NCBI RefSeq assembly: GCF_900129865.1
Contig: NZ_FQXD01000001.1
Span: forward strand, 248,001-312,000
DNA length: 64,000 nt
Source of the DNA: Virgibacillus chiguensis
GTDB lineage: Bacteria; Bacillota; Bacilli; Bacillales; Amphibacillaceae
Direction: 5' to 3'
In this document: positions 1-8,228 of the stretch, piece by piece
Layout of the letters: each line of letters begins with the position of its first letter
How positions within the stretch are numbered: position 1 is the stretch's first letter
Position numbers and translations under genes: made by a program
The notes under the pieces: generated by a model
Told to the model about the DNA's origin: nothing
Database searches by the model: none
Seen by the model: the letters and a program-made list of their open reading frames with translations, nothing else

Positions 1-42
1 TATAATGACTATGATAAGGTTACCAAAAGGAGGGGGATTGGC

Positions 43-285
43 ATGGATCGAATGTTTCGTGTGTTAGCCTTTTGGACAGGAATTTTTACTGTAATGTTTT
101 TCGTGGGAGATATGCAAAAAACCGCATTACTTTTTCTCGTTCAAACGGCCTTTTTCCTAACATTAAGTTATTTGAAACTTTCTGAACGCATGTATATGTA
201 TTTATTCGGGGCATACTGTACCATATTCTTTATTGGCTTTACATGGTATTCAGAATTCATACTTGTACCTGGTTTCGGACACTAA
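43..285 (+). CDS. yqgY: DUF2626 small membrane protein (YqgY-like)
   Basis: An 80-residue protein made almost entirely of hydrophobic stretches, with likely membrane segments near residues 7-22, 26-42 and 50-68. It resembles the small DUF2626 family found across Bacillaceae (YqgY in B. subtilis), whose members share the opening MDRMFRVLAFWTG-like block and a GAYCTIFFIGFT-like C-terminal block. No biochemical role is known to me. A GGAGGGGG ribosome site sits about 8 nt before the ATG. It faces yqgX and is followed by a strong hairpin terminator. The family call is from memory of the sequence and is supported by the neighbouring yqgX and yqgW. Confidence 0.8.
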   Translation: MDRMFRVLAFWTGIFTVMFFVGDMQKTALLFLVQTAFFLTLSYLKLSERMYMYLFGAYCTIFFIGFTWYSEFILVPGFGH

Positions 286-290
286 GAAGC

Positions 291-338
291 AACAAAAAAC
301 CCTGCTACATACTGTGAAGCAGGGTTTTTTGTTGTTTG
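291..338. terminator. Bidirectional hairpin terminator between yqgY and yqgX
   Basis: A 16-bp stem of the form AACAAAAAACCCTGCT / AGCAGGGTTTTTTGTT with a loop of about 11 nt. A-tracts on the left and T-tracts on the right allow it to end transcripts arriving from both convergent genes. Confidence 0.85.
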
Positions 339-411
339 TACAATGGTTTGAAAGAAGATGAAGTATTACAGAAAGACTCTATTCAGACTGAGCAATTATT
401 TTACTTATTCC

Positions 412-1035
412 TCACACTGTGAAGAACGGGTTATATTGCTTTTCAAATTGGATATTCGTTTTTGGCCCATGACCTGGATAAACGATAAAAGCGTCACCCA
501 ACGTATATATGGATTCTTTTATAGACTTTTCTAGTTGCTGAAAATCTCCTCCTGGTAAATCTGTACGGCCAATTCCTTGTTGGAATAATACATCTCCGCT
601 AATAATAAAATTTTCTGTTGTAAAAACAAAAGTAACACTACCAGGAGAATGGCCTGGCGTATGTAATACATGAAAAGAAAAGTTTCCAAGCGTCATCTTC
701 CTTGGATATAAGAATTGGTCCGGCCTTTCTGTTTCTACTTTTTGCTGCGTAAATAACAACGAACCATTCTTATTAGCATCTTCAAGCCAGTTCGCTTCCA
801 ATTCGTGCAGATAAACATCAACATGATACGCTTTTCGTAGTTCATCTACTGCTCCAATATGGTCAAAATGAGCATGTGTTAATAAAATAGCAATTGGTGT
901 TACGTGATGATCTTGTAAAAATTGCATGACTTTCTCCGCATCACCACCTGGATCAATAATTAACGCTTCTTCTTGATCGTATACAATATAACAATTTGTT
1001 CCTAATGGACCTAAAGACATTGTGTGTATTTGCAT
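412..1035 (-). CDS. yqgX: YqgX-type metallo-beta-lactamase-fold hydrolase
   Basis: A 207-residue protein with the metallo-beta-lactamase fold of the hydroxyacylglutathione-hydrolase (glyoxalase II) group. The metal-binding signature THAHFDHIG (HxHxDH) is visible, followed by the HTPGHSPGS block and a late YPGHGP block that supply further metal ligands. Proteins of this group hydrolyse thioesters; the substrate here cannot be read from sequence. The ATG at 1035 is chosen because GAAAGGAG lies 8 nt upstream; the longer TTG start would place that site inside the gene. It is convergent with yqgY and shares its terminator. Length matches B. subtilis YqgX. Confidence 0.88.
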   Translation of the reverse strand: MQIHTMSLGPLGTNCYIVYDQEEALIIDPGGDAEKVMQFLQDHHVTPIAILLTHAHFDHIGAVDELRKAYHVDVYLHELEANWLEDANKNGSLLFTQQKVETERPDQFLYPRKMTLGNFSFHVLHTPGHSPGSVTFVFTTENFIISGDVLFQQGIGRTDLPGGDFQQLEKSIKESIYTLGDAFIVYPGHGPKTNIQFEKQYNPFFTV

Positions 1036-1394
1036 GTATATTTCTCCTTTCAATATGAATGATATATCACTTGTTCCACAAAAGAAATAAGATAAAAGCC
1101 AAAGTTGCTTAGATAAAGGAAATAGACGTTTAGAAATTGGTGGTTTTCATTACGTTTTTGAATAGAGGCATTCTAATAAGCGAACTCTCTTGATCCAAAT
1201 CATCTTTGAATTTACCTATGTAGATTCCTTTTCTTTCTGTTCAGCTGAAAAACACCCAATTACCATGCTATGTCTCGACAAATAACCAATAATGCTTTAG
1301 AATAATGAATATAACAGCACTAGTTACATAATAATACAAATACATTTCCTATACCAACAATAGGAAATGAGAAGTTATAAGGAGGAAGAATTTC
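1036..1394. other. Intergenic region, promoters unassigned
   Basis: An AT-rich gap between the divergent yqgX and yqgW genes. It must carry both promoters, but I see no clear consensus pair, repeat or hairpin in it. Confidence 0.5.
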
Positions 1395-1565
1395 ATGCAT
1401 ATCGTATTAGGGGTTTTGTTTTTATTAGTAGCTATTCTTGCAGTTGTATCCATCATTCGTCAACTAAAATACAAAAATATCTTTGCTATTGGTTTTTCTG
1501 CGATTACAGCGTTAGCATTTGGATTTTTTGCTGTGGCAACCATTATTTCCGAATTAGGTGGTTAA
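1395..1565 (+). CDS. yqgW: DUF2759 small membrane protein (YqgW-like)
   Basis: A 56-residue protein opening MHIVLGVLFLLVAILAVVS, with two membrane segments (about residues 2-19 and 30-50) separated by a short basic loop RQLKYKN. This layout and the FAIGFSAITALAFGFFAVAT block match the small DUF2759 family, YqgW in B. subtilis. Function unknown. A strong GGAGGAAG site lies 6 nt before the ATG, whereas an overlapping 89-codon frame has none. The yqgY-yqgX-yqgW neighbourhood matches B. subtilis. It ends in a hairpin shared with the convergent LTA-synthase gene. Confidence 0.8.
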   Translation: MHIVLGVLFLLVAILAVVSIIRQLKYKNIFAIGFSAITALAFGFFAVATIISELGG

Positions 1566-1607
1566 ATAGAAAAAAGCTGACATTTATTGTCAGCTTTTTT
1601 CTATTTA
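1566..1607. terminator. Bidirectional terminator between yqgW and ltaS-like gene
   Basis: The inverted repeat AATAGAAAAAAGCTGACA / TGTCAGCTTTTTTCTATT has a 5-nt loop. Its A- and T-runs serve both converging genes, and it overlaps the last codons of the minus-strand gene. Confidence 0.85.
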
Positions 1608-3505
1608 TTTTTTTTGAAATCGATAAAACGAAATAAGTCACCGTAAATCAAATCATCGGAATAGTCTAATTCTTTTCCCACTTGCTTGCGAATTAAGTCG
1701 CATGCATTCGAAGTTTCTTTAGATTCGTCCTCTTCTTGATTTTTTTCAACTGGTTCTCCAGTTTTTTTATTGTAACACGTATCATTTGTATAAATATACT
1801 CATCTGTTATAAAACTTCCATTTCGTAAAGCTATAAAATCTTTACGTTGTTTACTAAACAAATCATTCCCAAATTGAATATCCTGATTATTTTTTATACC
1901 TAGTAAGTTTAACAATGTAGGTTTCATATCAATCTGGCCAGCAATTTCAGATTTAATTTCCCCTTTTCCAAAGCCGGGTATATGGATAAATAGTGGTACA
2001 CGTTGCAATTGAATGTGATCGTAAGGAGTAATCTCTTCTTTTCCTAAATACTGACTCATCGCCTTATTGTGATTTGCACTAATTCCATAATGGTCACCCA
2101 TAATAACAATAATGGAGTCTTCATATAAACCAGTACGTTTTAATTCATCGAAGAACAGTTCAATGGATTCATCCATATATCTAACAGTTGGAAAGAAATT
2201 ATTTAACGTATTAGAATTGGAATCATACGGTTCAATAGATCGATCTTCCTCATCTAACTCAAATGGAAAATGGTTCGTTAATGTTATCAATTTTGTATAA
2301 AAAGGTTTTTCCATTCGCTGTAAAATATCGGTCGATTGTTCAAAAAACGGTTTATCTTTTAACCCCCAACCAACCGAATTTTCTTCTGTTATTTCAAAAG
2401 ATTCTTCCCCATAATAATGGTCAAATCCTAAACTTTGATACATTTGATCTCTGTTCCAAAAACTCTTATTATTGGCGTGCACGACACTAGAATAATATCC
2501 ATTCTCGCCCAATATTTCAGGCATTGCATTATATTCATTTTGACCGTGGGTAAAGAAAACAGCGCCACGCGATAGCGGATATAGCGAATTTTCAACAAGA
2601 AACTCCGAATCAGAGGTTTTTCCTTGCTCCGTTTGGTGATAAAAATTCTCAAAATAGAAAGTATCTTTATCCTTCGTTAAAGCATTCAAAAATGGTGTAA
2701 TTGGCTCCCCGTTAACATCATTATTAATGACAAAACTTTGAATTGATTCCGCATTAATAAAAATTACATTTTTACCTTCTGCTACCCCAAACAGCTCGGA
2801 AGTAGTATTTCTAGCCATGTTCTCGTCCATATATTTTTGGATTTCAGGAAGCTCATTCCCATCCGCAAACACTCGTTGCGTCTTTGCTTTTGCTTGAGTT
2901 GCAATATCATAGATATGATAATTAAACAAACCAATGTTTTTTACTAGATACTCACGATCAAACGCACGCGTAAACAATTGTGGGCGTTCCATTTCCGCTA
3001 AGAAGAAGTTTCCCGCTAATAAAACAAATGACATGGCAAGTGCAAAGACCTTCCCACTTTTAGGGTAGTGCGCGACAACTTGAGCTGATTGCTTTCGGCT
3101 AATAAACCAGATTATAACAACGTCTACAAATAGCAATATATCATACGGTTTAATCAATGTTAAAATACTTGAACCTAAATCAGCAGCGTTACTCGCTTGA
3201 AAAAGTTGCGGGATCGTAATAAAATCAGTAAACGATCGATAAAAAACAAGATTTGCAAATATAATCAACGTGCCTATTAAGATCGTATAACGTAAATATT
3301 TCATTTGCCTTTGCGGCTTTTTAATCCATACACTTAATGCAAATATTAAAAATCCAGATACAAATGGATTAATAAGTAATATGATCTCTTGCATCATATT
3401 TTCCAAATCAATAGAAAACATAAACCGGTATACGAGATATGTTTTTATTCCAAATAAAATGGTTGCTAGTATAAATAACGGTATCTTATTTATTTCCTGT
3501 TTCAT
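1601..3505 (-). CDS. yqgS: Lipoteichoic-acid synthase-type membrane sulfatase (YqgS/LtaS family)
   Basis: A 634-residue polytopic enzyme with five N-terminal membrane helices (roughly 8-26, 42-60, 72-90, 120-136, 153-170), a linker, then an extracellular alkaline-phosphatase/sulfatase domain. In LtaS enzymes this domain transfers glycerol-phosphate from phosphatidylglycerol onto the growing lipoteichoic acid chain. Visible catalytic elements are the metal-binding Glu in NAES (about 253), the nucleophile Thr in GKTSDSE (about 297) and the metal-binding GDHYG block. B. subtilis has four paralogues; this position equals yqgS, a minor paralogue, so whether it is the main LTA synthase here is unknown. 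An AGGAGGAAG site precedes the ATG. Monocistronic. Confidence 0.88.
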   Translation of the reverse strand: MKQEINKIPLFILATILFGIKTYLVYRFMFSIDLENMMQEIILLINPFVSGFLIFALSVWIKKPQRQMKYLRYTILIGTLIIFANLVFYRSFTDFITIPQLFQASNAADLGSSILTLIKPYDILLFVDVVIIWFISRKQSAQVVAHYPKSGKVFALAMSFVLLAGNFFLAEMERPQLFTRAFDREYLVKNIGLFNYHIYDIATQAKAKTQRVFADGNELPEIQKYMDENMARNTTSELFGVAEGKNVIFINAESIQSFVINNDVNGEPITPFLNALTKDKDTFYFENFYHQTEQGKTSDSEFLVENSLYPLSRGAVFFTHGQNEYNAMPEILGENGYYSSVVHANNKSFWNRDQMYQSLGFDHYYGEESFEITEENSVGWGLKDKPFFEQSTDILQRMEKPFYTKLITLTNHFPFELDEEDRSIEPYDSNSNTLNNFFPTVRYMDESIELFFDELKRTGLYEDSIIVIMGDHYGISANHNKAMSQYLGKEEITPYDHIQLQRVPLFIHIPGFGKGEIKSEIAGQIDMKPTLLNLLGIKNNQDIQFGNDLFSKQRKDFIALRNGSFITDEYIYTNDTCYNKKTGEPVEKNQEEDESKETSNACDLIRKQVGKELDYSDDLIYGDLFRFIDFKKNK

Positions 3506-4041
3506 ACAACTTCCTCCTATTTATTTTCCCCTCTCTTCATTTTTACAACGCTTTTTATGCGTTTCATAAAAATCCCCTTCTTATTAGACGAATTTTCACA
3601 TGTAAACTCCTAGTGGAAAAACGATAGTGAACTTTATTCCATATCGTTTTCTCGTTTTTATCCCCTAGTTAATTACCTGATGTTTTGTTCTAAGGCTTTT
3701 AACCAAGTGAGAACCGAAATACGGAACACAATTAAAAAAGGATATTACTCAACCCTTAAACAGCAGAATGGAAGCATATAAATTTGTTATATGCATGTTT
3801 TGAATTTATAGTTACAACGCTTAGAAAAACTTAGCTTGTCATCAAGTCTTATGGCGGAAGAACGCCGTCGTTTTACTTATACTATAAACCTTTATACTTT
3901 CTATCATGAAAATTAAAAAGCGTATACCCCATTTCAGTTCTGTTTCAAACACTGTTAATGCTATAATTATATCACTCTATAGCCCATAGTAGAAGATTAT
4001 ACTACTAAGACGTTTTACATGTAAAAAAGTTTCATATTTTA
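3506..4041. other. Intergenic region carrying one dispersed repeat
   Basis: A 536-nt gap between two minus-strand genes. It holds a copy of the 95-bp dispersed repeat (3821-3906) and presumably the promoter of the LTA-synthase gene. Nothing else is recognisable. Confidence 0.6.
3821..3906 (+). repeat. Dispersed ~95-bp intergenic repeat, copy A
   Basis: It begins TTAGAAAAACTTAGC and carries the GTCAT-CAAGTCTT-ATGGC stem-loop, then AACGCCGTCGTT and CTTATACTATAAA, ending TTTATACTTTCTAT. Every block has counterparts in the other copies. Confidence 0.75.
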
Positions 4042-5025
4042 TTAGATTTTTTCACCAAATACTTTTTTCTCTAGCTTTTGCTTTACTAAAAAAGCAGCGC
4101 CTATAATACCTGCATCATTACCTAATTGGGCAAACTTTAATTCACAGCTTTGGTATACTTTTGGAAGAGCGTAACGTTTAAACGCTTCTGCTATTGCCGT
4201 TAACAAAGGTTGTCCAGCTTTCGAGACGCCGCCTCCAATTAATACTTTAGCCGGACTAATAGTAACGCTCATGTTTGCAATTGCCAACCCTAAAATGTCG
4301 GTTGTATGTGCGACAATTTGTTTTGCTTCTACATCCCCTTCATTCGCTAATTGGAAGACGTCTTTTGCAGTAATAGTTCCTTTTATATTTACATGTTTAG
4401 CTAATTTACTATCTGGTAAATTCTCGGCTGATTCGAATGCTTGTCGCACAATACCAGTAGCAGAAGCAATGGTTTCTAAACATCCTTTTCTGCCACAATT
4501 ACATTCTGCACCATGTGTATCCATAATAATATGACCAATTTCTCCACCTATACCGGCTTCTCCATTTACTACTCTACCATTTGCAATAATACCGCCCCCT
4601 ACACCAGTACCAAGTGTAACCGCAATTAGATTAGCTACTTCATTACCAGCTCCACGCCAGTTTTCTCCTAAGGCAGCTACATTCGCATCGTTTTCTACAA
4701 ATACTGGAAGCTTGGATTGATTACTTAGTAATTCACCTAGAGGGTAATTTTTCCACCCAATATTTACAGCTTCATAAATAAACCCTGTTTCATCTTCAAT
4801 AAATCCTGGAGCGCCAACACCTATTCCGAGAACTTGCTCTTCATTATAATGTAAATGCTTTAATTTTTGACGAACTGAATTCCAGATATCATCCACAATA
4901 TGCTTACCACCATCATTTGTGTTTGTAGGTATTTCCCATTTGCTTATAATTACTCCATCATTACTAATTAATCCTAATTTGGCTGTAGTTCCTCCAATAT
5001 CCATACCAATAATTATTTGCTCCAT
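4042..5025 (-). CDS. glcK: ROK-family glucokinase
   Basis: A 327-residue cytoplasmic sugar kinase that phosphorylates glucose with ATP to glucose-6-phosphate, feeding glycolysis. The N-terminal phosphate-binding loop GMDIGGTTAKLGLI (about 7-20), the sugar-binding ENDAN block, the GTGVGGGII loop and the ROK zinc motif CNCGRKGCLE are all present, and the GGG adenosine loop follows near residue 265. B. subtilis GlcK (YqgR) has nearly the same length and position. yqgQ ends 2 nt upstream, so the two are co-transcribed. An AAAGGAAG ribosome site precedes the ATG. Confidence 0.95.
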   Translation of the reverse strand: MEQIIIGMDIGGTTAKLGLISNDGVIISKWEIPTNTNDGGKHIVDDIWNSVRQKLKHLHYNEEQVLGIGVGAPGFIEDETGFIYEAVNIGWKNYPLGELLSNQSKLPVFVENDANVAALGENWRGAGNEVANLIAVTLGTGVGGGIIANGRVVNGEAGIGGEIGHIIMDTHGAECNCGRKGCLETIASATGIVRQAFESAENLPDSKLAKHVNIKGTITAKDVFQLANEGDVEAKQIVAHTTDILGLAIANMSVTISPAKVLIGGGVSKAGQPLLTAIAEAFKRYALPKVYQSCELKFAQLGNDAGIIGAAFLVKQKLEKKVFGEKI

Positions 5026-5027
5026 TT

Positions 5028-5240
5028 CTATTGACTTCCTTTCTTCTGCTTCAGCGTAGATGTAATTTCTTTTTTTAGTACCATTTTTATTTCTATATAC
5101 TTTTTGTTTTCTATGAAGCCAAGCTCATACAGTTCATTTATTTCTAATTCCATCATACGTAAATCACCTAAACGATTTCCCGTATAAATAAATGTACCAT
5201 ATTTTTTTAAGAATTGCTGTATATCATACATCGTTTTCAT
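5028..5240 (-). CDS. yqgQ: YqgQ family (DUF910) small protein
   Basis: A 70-residue soluble protein with the DUF910 pattern: YDIQQFLKKYGTFIYTGNRLGDLRMMELEI followed by a predicted second helix that ends basic. In B. subtilis YqgQ directly precedes glcK, as here (2-nt gap), and its structure is a small three-helix bundle that has been suggested to bind nucleic acid. No function is established. It starts at an ATG with a weak GGTGATT site. The helix-rich composition and conserved gene pairing make it a real gene despite its size. Confidence 0.85.
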   Translation of the reverse strand: MKTMYDIQQFLKKYGTFIYTGNRLGDLRMMELEINELYELGFIENKKYIEIKMVLKKEITSTLKQKKGSQ

Positions 5241-5344
5241 ACAATCACCAGTTTAATTATACTAAATCCTTTTCAGAAAGAAAAACACTATGAGAAAAAC
5301 TGAACATATTTTCATGTAATGGGCAAAAAATTCGAAGAACAAAG

Positions 5345-5595
5345 GCTCGGGGCTCCCATTTAGCAACGTAGCGAGTGGAACGCAACTAAAGTTTTAGGAA
5401 TCATGCTCCTGCAAGAGGAGTATGCCGGTGCCCTCCGGCAAGCCCGACTTTAGTCGGCATTCCTATTTAGTACGAACCGATGATGACTTATCGTAGGGGG
5501 ATTCGTGAAGTGGCCTAGTTACTGTGCGCTGTAGCCGGACGGTGCTAAATAACTTAGTAAGTTTATCCACAGCTGCAATTTTTTAATTTTCTAGG
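5345..5595 (+). repeat. Second dispersed repeat family, full-length copy X
   Basis: A stretch clearly richer in GC than its surroundings. Three consecutive hairpins are visible at about 5407-5458: CTCC-TGCAA-GAGG, GCCGG-TGCCCT-CCGGC and CCGAC-TTTA-GTCGG. Its 5' part matches 17341-17440 (CAACGTAGCGA-TGGAACG) and its 3' part (ACGAACCGATGATGACTTA onward) matches 46012-46138. No reading frame or transposase is seen. Strand is arbitrary. Confidence 0.7.
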
Positions 5596-5602
5596 CCATT
5601 AA

Positions 5603-5628
5603 AAAACTTAGCAAAAGGGCTAAGTTTT
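5603..5628 (-). terminator. spoVAF terminator
   Basis: On the minus strand AAAACTTAGC-CCTTTT-GCTAAGTTTT is a perfect 10-bp stem followed by a T-run, 23 nt after the spoVAF stop. Confidence 0.85.
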
Positions 5629-5650
5629 GCTAAGTCATCTATTCTATCTG

Positions 5651-7108
5651 CTATCGATCAGGGTCTTTTGGGTGCAAGAAAGCAGGTCTACGGTTTTTCA
5701 ACGGAATTGGCGATCGCAAAAATACATCTCGAAACGGACGATAGGAAAAGGGAATGAACGGCCAAAAATAAGCAACGTTAAACGATTTCATTCTAACCAA
5801 ATACAAAATCCAAAGTGTTATGCCAACAATATAACCGATAGCACCAAACAAAGCAACAGCAATTAAAAGAAAGATACGAACTAAACGATTAGCTAAGCTT
5901 AGCTCATAACTTGGTGTTGCATACGTACCAATAGCTGCTACGGCTAAATATAATACAACTTCATGGGAAAACCATCCTACTTGTACAGAAACCTCACCGA
6001 TCATAATAGCTGCAACTAAACCAAGTGCAGTGGCTAGCGAAGAAGGTGTATGAATGGCTGCCATACGTAAAATATCTATTCCGATTTCCGCTAGTAAAAA
6101 TTGGACAAATAACGGAACAACACCGGCTTCATCAGGGCCTATATATTGCAAATTGGCTGGCAAATAATCAGCGTGTTTTGCAAATAAGTAATATAATGGC
6201 AAGATAAATATAGAAGCTATAACAGCAAAAAATCGTACAAATCGTAAATAGGCGCCAACTAACGGCTTTTGTCTATATTCTTCTGCATGCTGTAGATGAT
6301 GAGCATATGTTGCAGGAGTTATCATTACACTAGGTGAACCATCAATAATAATGAGAACATGGCCTTCATAAAGATGCGAAGCGGCTGTATCTGGGCGTTC
6401 TGTATATCTTACTGTTGGATATGGATTCCAGTGCCTCCCACTAATATACTCTTCAATAGTTTTCTCAGCCATAGGCAAACCATCTGTATCAATCATTTCT
6501 AACTTTTTTTTTAAGCTCTCTACCCTATGTTTATCAGCTATATCTTCAATATAACAAATACAAATATCTGTTTTTGATCTTCTCCCAATTTGCAAATACT
6601 GCATTCGTAAAGAACGATCTCGAACCCTTCTTCTCGTTAAAGCTGTATTAAAGACAATTGTTTCCACATATCCATCTCTAGAACCTCGAACAACACGCTC
6701 TAAATCGGGTTCCTCTGGCGAGCGAGCAGGATAAGTTCTTGCATCAATAATAATGACTTTATTTGCGCCTTCTACAACTAATGCAGCTGGGCCGGCGAGG
6801 ACAAGGTCGCTTGCTTCATTTAAATCATTCGCTTCATCTACTTCAATGTAAGGAATATATCTTTCAAGTAATTTTTTTAATACATTTGGTTCTAAATCTT
6901 CCGTCTCTAGTTCAGCAAAAAGCTGCATAATATAAAGTAATATTTCGTCTTTGCCAAATCCATCAATAACAAACAAAGCCATCTTAATACCTGCATACTC
7001 CAAGTCGCGTTGAATCATATCAAAGCTTTGATCGACTGCTAATCGCTCATGCATATAGTCTCGGTTTTTTTCAAATGATGAAAATAGTGGCTGCCTTTCC
7101 ATTTGCAT
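5651..7108 (-). CDS. spoVAF: SpoVAF-type GerA-family spore membrane protein
   Basis: A 485-residue protein of the GerA (germinant receptor A subunit) superfamily. It has a soluble N-terminal half (about 1-290) and a membrane half with 4-5 helices (about 295-440). The segments ERVVRGSRDGYVETIVFNTAL, RRSKTDI and the SGRHWNPYP block match SpoVAF as I remember it more closely than germinant receptors GerAA/GerBA. SpoVAF sits in the spore inner membrane and is reported to act as an ion channel that amplifies germination. It normally ends the spoVA operon; here it stands alone, with its own terminator and a sigma-G-like promoter. AGGTGAG precedes the ATG. Confidence 0.82.
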   Translation of the reverse strand: MQMERQPLFSSFEKNRDYMHERLAVDQSFDMIQRDLEYAGIKMALFVIDGFGKDEILLYIMQLFAELETEDLEPNVLKKLLERYIPYIEVDEANDLNEASDLVLAGPAALVVEGANKVIIIDARTYPARSPEEPDLERVVRGSRDGYVETIVFNTALTRRRVRDRSLRMQYLQIGRRSKTDICICYIEDIADKHRVESLKKKLEMIDTDGLPMAEKTIEEYISGRHWNPYPTVRYTERPDTAASHLYEGHVLIIIDGSPSVMITPATYAHHLQHAEEYRQKPLVGAYLRFVRFFAVIASIFILPLYYLFAKHADYLPANLQYIGPDEAGVVPLFVQFLLAEIGIDILRMAAIHTPSSLATALGLVAAIMIGEVSVQVGWFSHEVVLYLAVAAIGTYATPSYELSLANRLVRIFLLIAVALFGAIGYIVGITLWILYLVRMKSFNVAYFWPFIPFSYRPFRDVFLRSPIPLKNRRPAFLHPKDPDR

Positions 7109-7162
7109 TTACTCACCTGACCTATTCAAAATCTTATAGTTAGCTTTCAACAGCAGAGGCTA

Positions 7163-7191
7163 TATTATACATTATTTCAAAATTAGCATAC
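7163..7191 (-). promoter_or_regulatory. Candidate sigma-G/sigma-F promoter for spoVAF
   Basis: The minus strand has GTATG, 17 nt, then TATAATA, ending 54 nt before the ATG. This fits the forespore pattern GHATR-N17/18-CATNHTA apart from T for C at the first -10 base. A sigma-A reading of TATAAT lacks a good -35. Confidence 0.45.
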
Positions 7192-7248
7192 CTCGTTTAA
7201 CGAAAACATAAAATGCTTAAGACAAGTCTGTCAAAAGGACGTGGTTTA

Positions 7249-8109
7249 ATGAAAAAATGGTCTGTCATCACCATCGTTGTTGCCATAACTAGTTTTATTA
7301 CCATTATCTATATCGTTGGTTTACAATCTAAACCAGCAATTACGTATTTTCCTCTTGATAAAAATTTTGCATTTACAACAGCAGAAACCGATATACAACT
7401 TTTTACTGAGAAAGGAATAGATGATTATGAAATCATCTGGAAAGCATCTTCTGCAACAGAAATTCCTGTTTACTTAAGGCAAGATGTTTCTTTGCTATTT
7501 GACAATGGAAGGCTAAGAGGAGCTTTGTCGAAGTGGGTGCAAGATACGGATACAATTCATTTAAAAAGAATGCTCACTTTAGAAGATAGTAGTTTGTATG
7601 AAGCGATTTCCTTTCATCATGGGGAAATTCATGAAAAAGACAGCCAAATAAAGAGCATGCAACAAATGTCAAGTGATCATTTATATGTCATCGACTCACC
7701 AGCAGCAAAATTAGATTCATTTAAAACACCTTCTACAACATACGAAAAAGAATGGAAAACACTACTTGATCGTGCCTCCATGCAGCAACTAACCTATCAT
7801 TGGGATACATTGTATGAATATTTCGACATTAATAAAGAAAGTTATACAGCTGTACCTTTAACCGATTTAAATAAGTTTGCGGCACAACCGATAGCTGGCT
7901 TAACACAAGCGCAAACAGATAAAGTTATGGGACAATTATGGGAAGGGTTGTACAAAAACTATCTCTTACCAATTGTGAATGCGGAAAAAGCAGTCAATAG
8001 CTATATTCCCATTATTTTATTCGACAAAAAAAACAAACATTTGCTCGTGCTTTTTGAGATGAATGGTAAAAAAGAAAAGCTCATACAGCAGTATTCTTTT
8101 TCAGAATAA
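7249..8109 (+). CDS. Unrecognised membrane-anchored extracytoplasmic protein
   Basis: A 286-residue protein with one N-terminal uncleaved anchor (MKKWSVITIVVAITSFITII, about residues 2-24) and a large polar domain outside the membrane. There is no lipobox cysteine and the mature domain has no cysteine at all. I do not recognise a family or any catalytic motif; tryptophan- and tyrosine-containing segments (about residues 170-240) hint at a folded domain. The start at 7249 is chosen for AAAGGA 9 nt upstream; a longer frame starts at 7213. It lies divergent from spoVAF and convergent with gluP. A link to sporulation through the shared promoter region is only a guess. Confidence 0.65.
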   Translation: MKKWSVITIVVAITSFITIIYIVGLQSKPAITYFPLDKNFAFTTAETDIQLFTEKGIDDYEIIWKASSATEIPVYLRQDVSLLFDNGRLRGALSKWVQDTDTIHLKRMLTLEDSSLYEAISFHHGEIHEKDSQIKSMQQMSSDHLYVIDSPAAKLDSFKTPSTTYEKEWKTLLDRASMQQLTYHWDTLYEYFDINKESYTAVPLTDLNKFAAQPIAGLTQAQTDKVMGQLWEGLYKNYLLPIVNAEKAVNSYIPIILFDKKNKHLLVLFEMNGKKEKLIQQYSFSE

Positions 8110-8131
8110 GGTATCCAAGAAAGATTATCTG

Positions 8132-8203
8132 ATAAGGCGCCGTTTGCTAAACTTCTAGTATGACTTACCTTCTTATATTAAAAAGCTTACGGCACCTTAT
8201 ATC
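8132..8203. other. Long imperfect inverted repeat between converging genes
   Basis: ATAAGGCGCCGT at the left pairs with ACGGCACCTTAT at the right around a loop of about 40 nt. It lies between the stops of the 286-residue gene and gluP and may act as a weak two-way terminator. Confidence 0.4.
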
Positions 8204-8228
8204 TAAGATGAATTCCTTCTTTTCATGT

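Larger units (their letters stand above)
5241..5650. other. Intergenic region carrying a GC-rich repeat
   Basis: The gap between yqgQ and spoVAF. About 5345-5595 is one full copy of the second repeat family; 5603-5628 is the spoVAF terminator. Confidence 0.7.

Noticed and set aside
1367-1636. 89-codon frame overlapping yqgW
   Set aside because: The 56-residue frame from 1395 has the ribosome site and a known-family pattern; the longer frame runs through the terminator.
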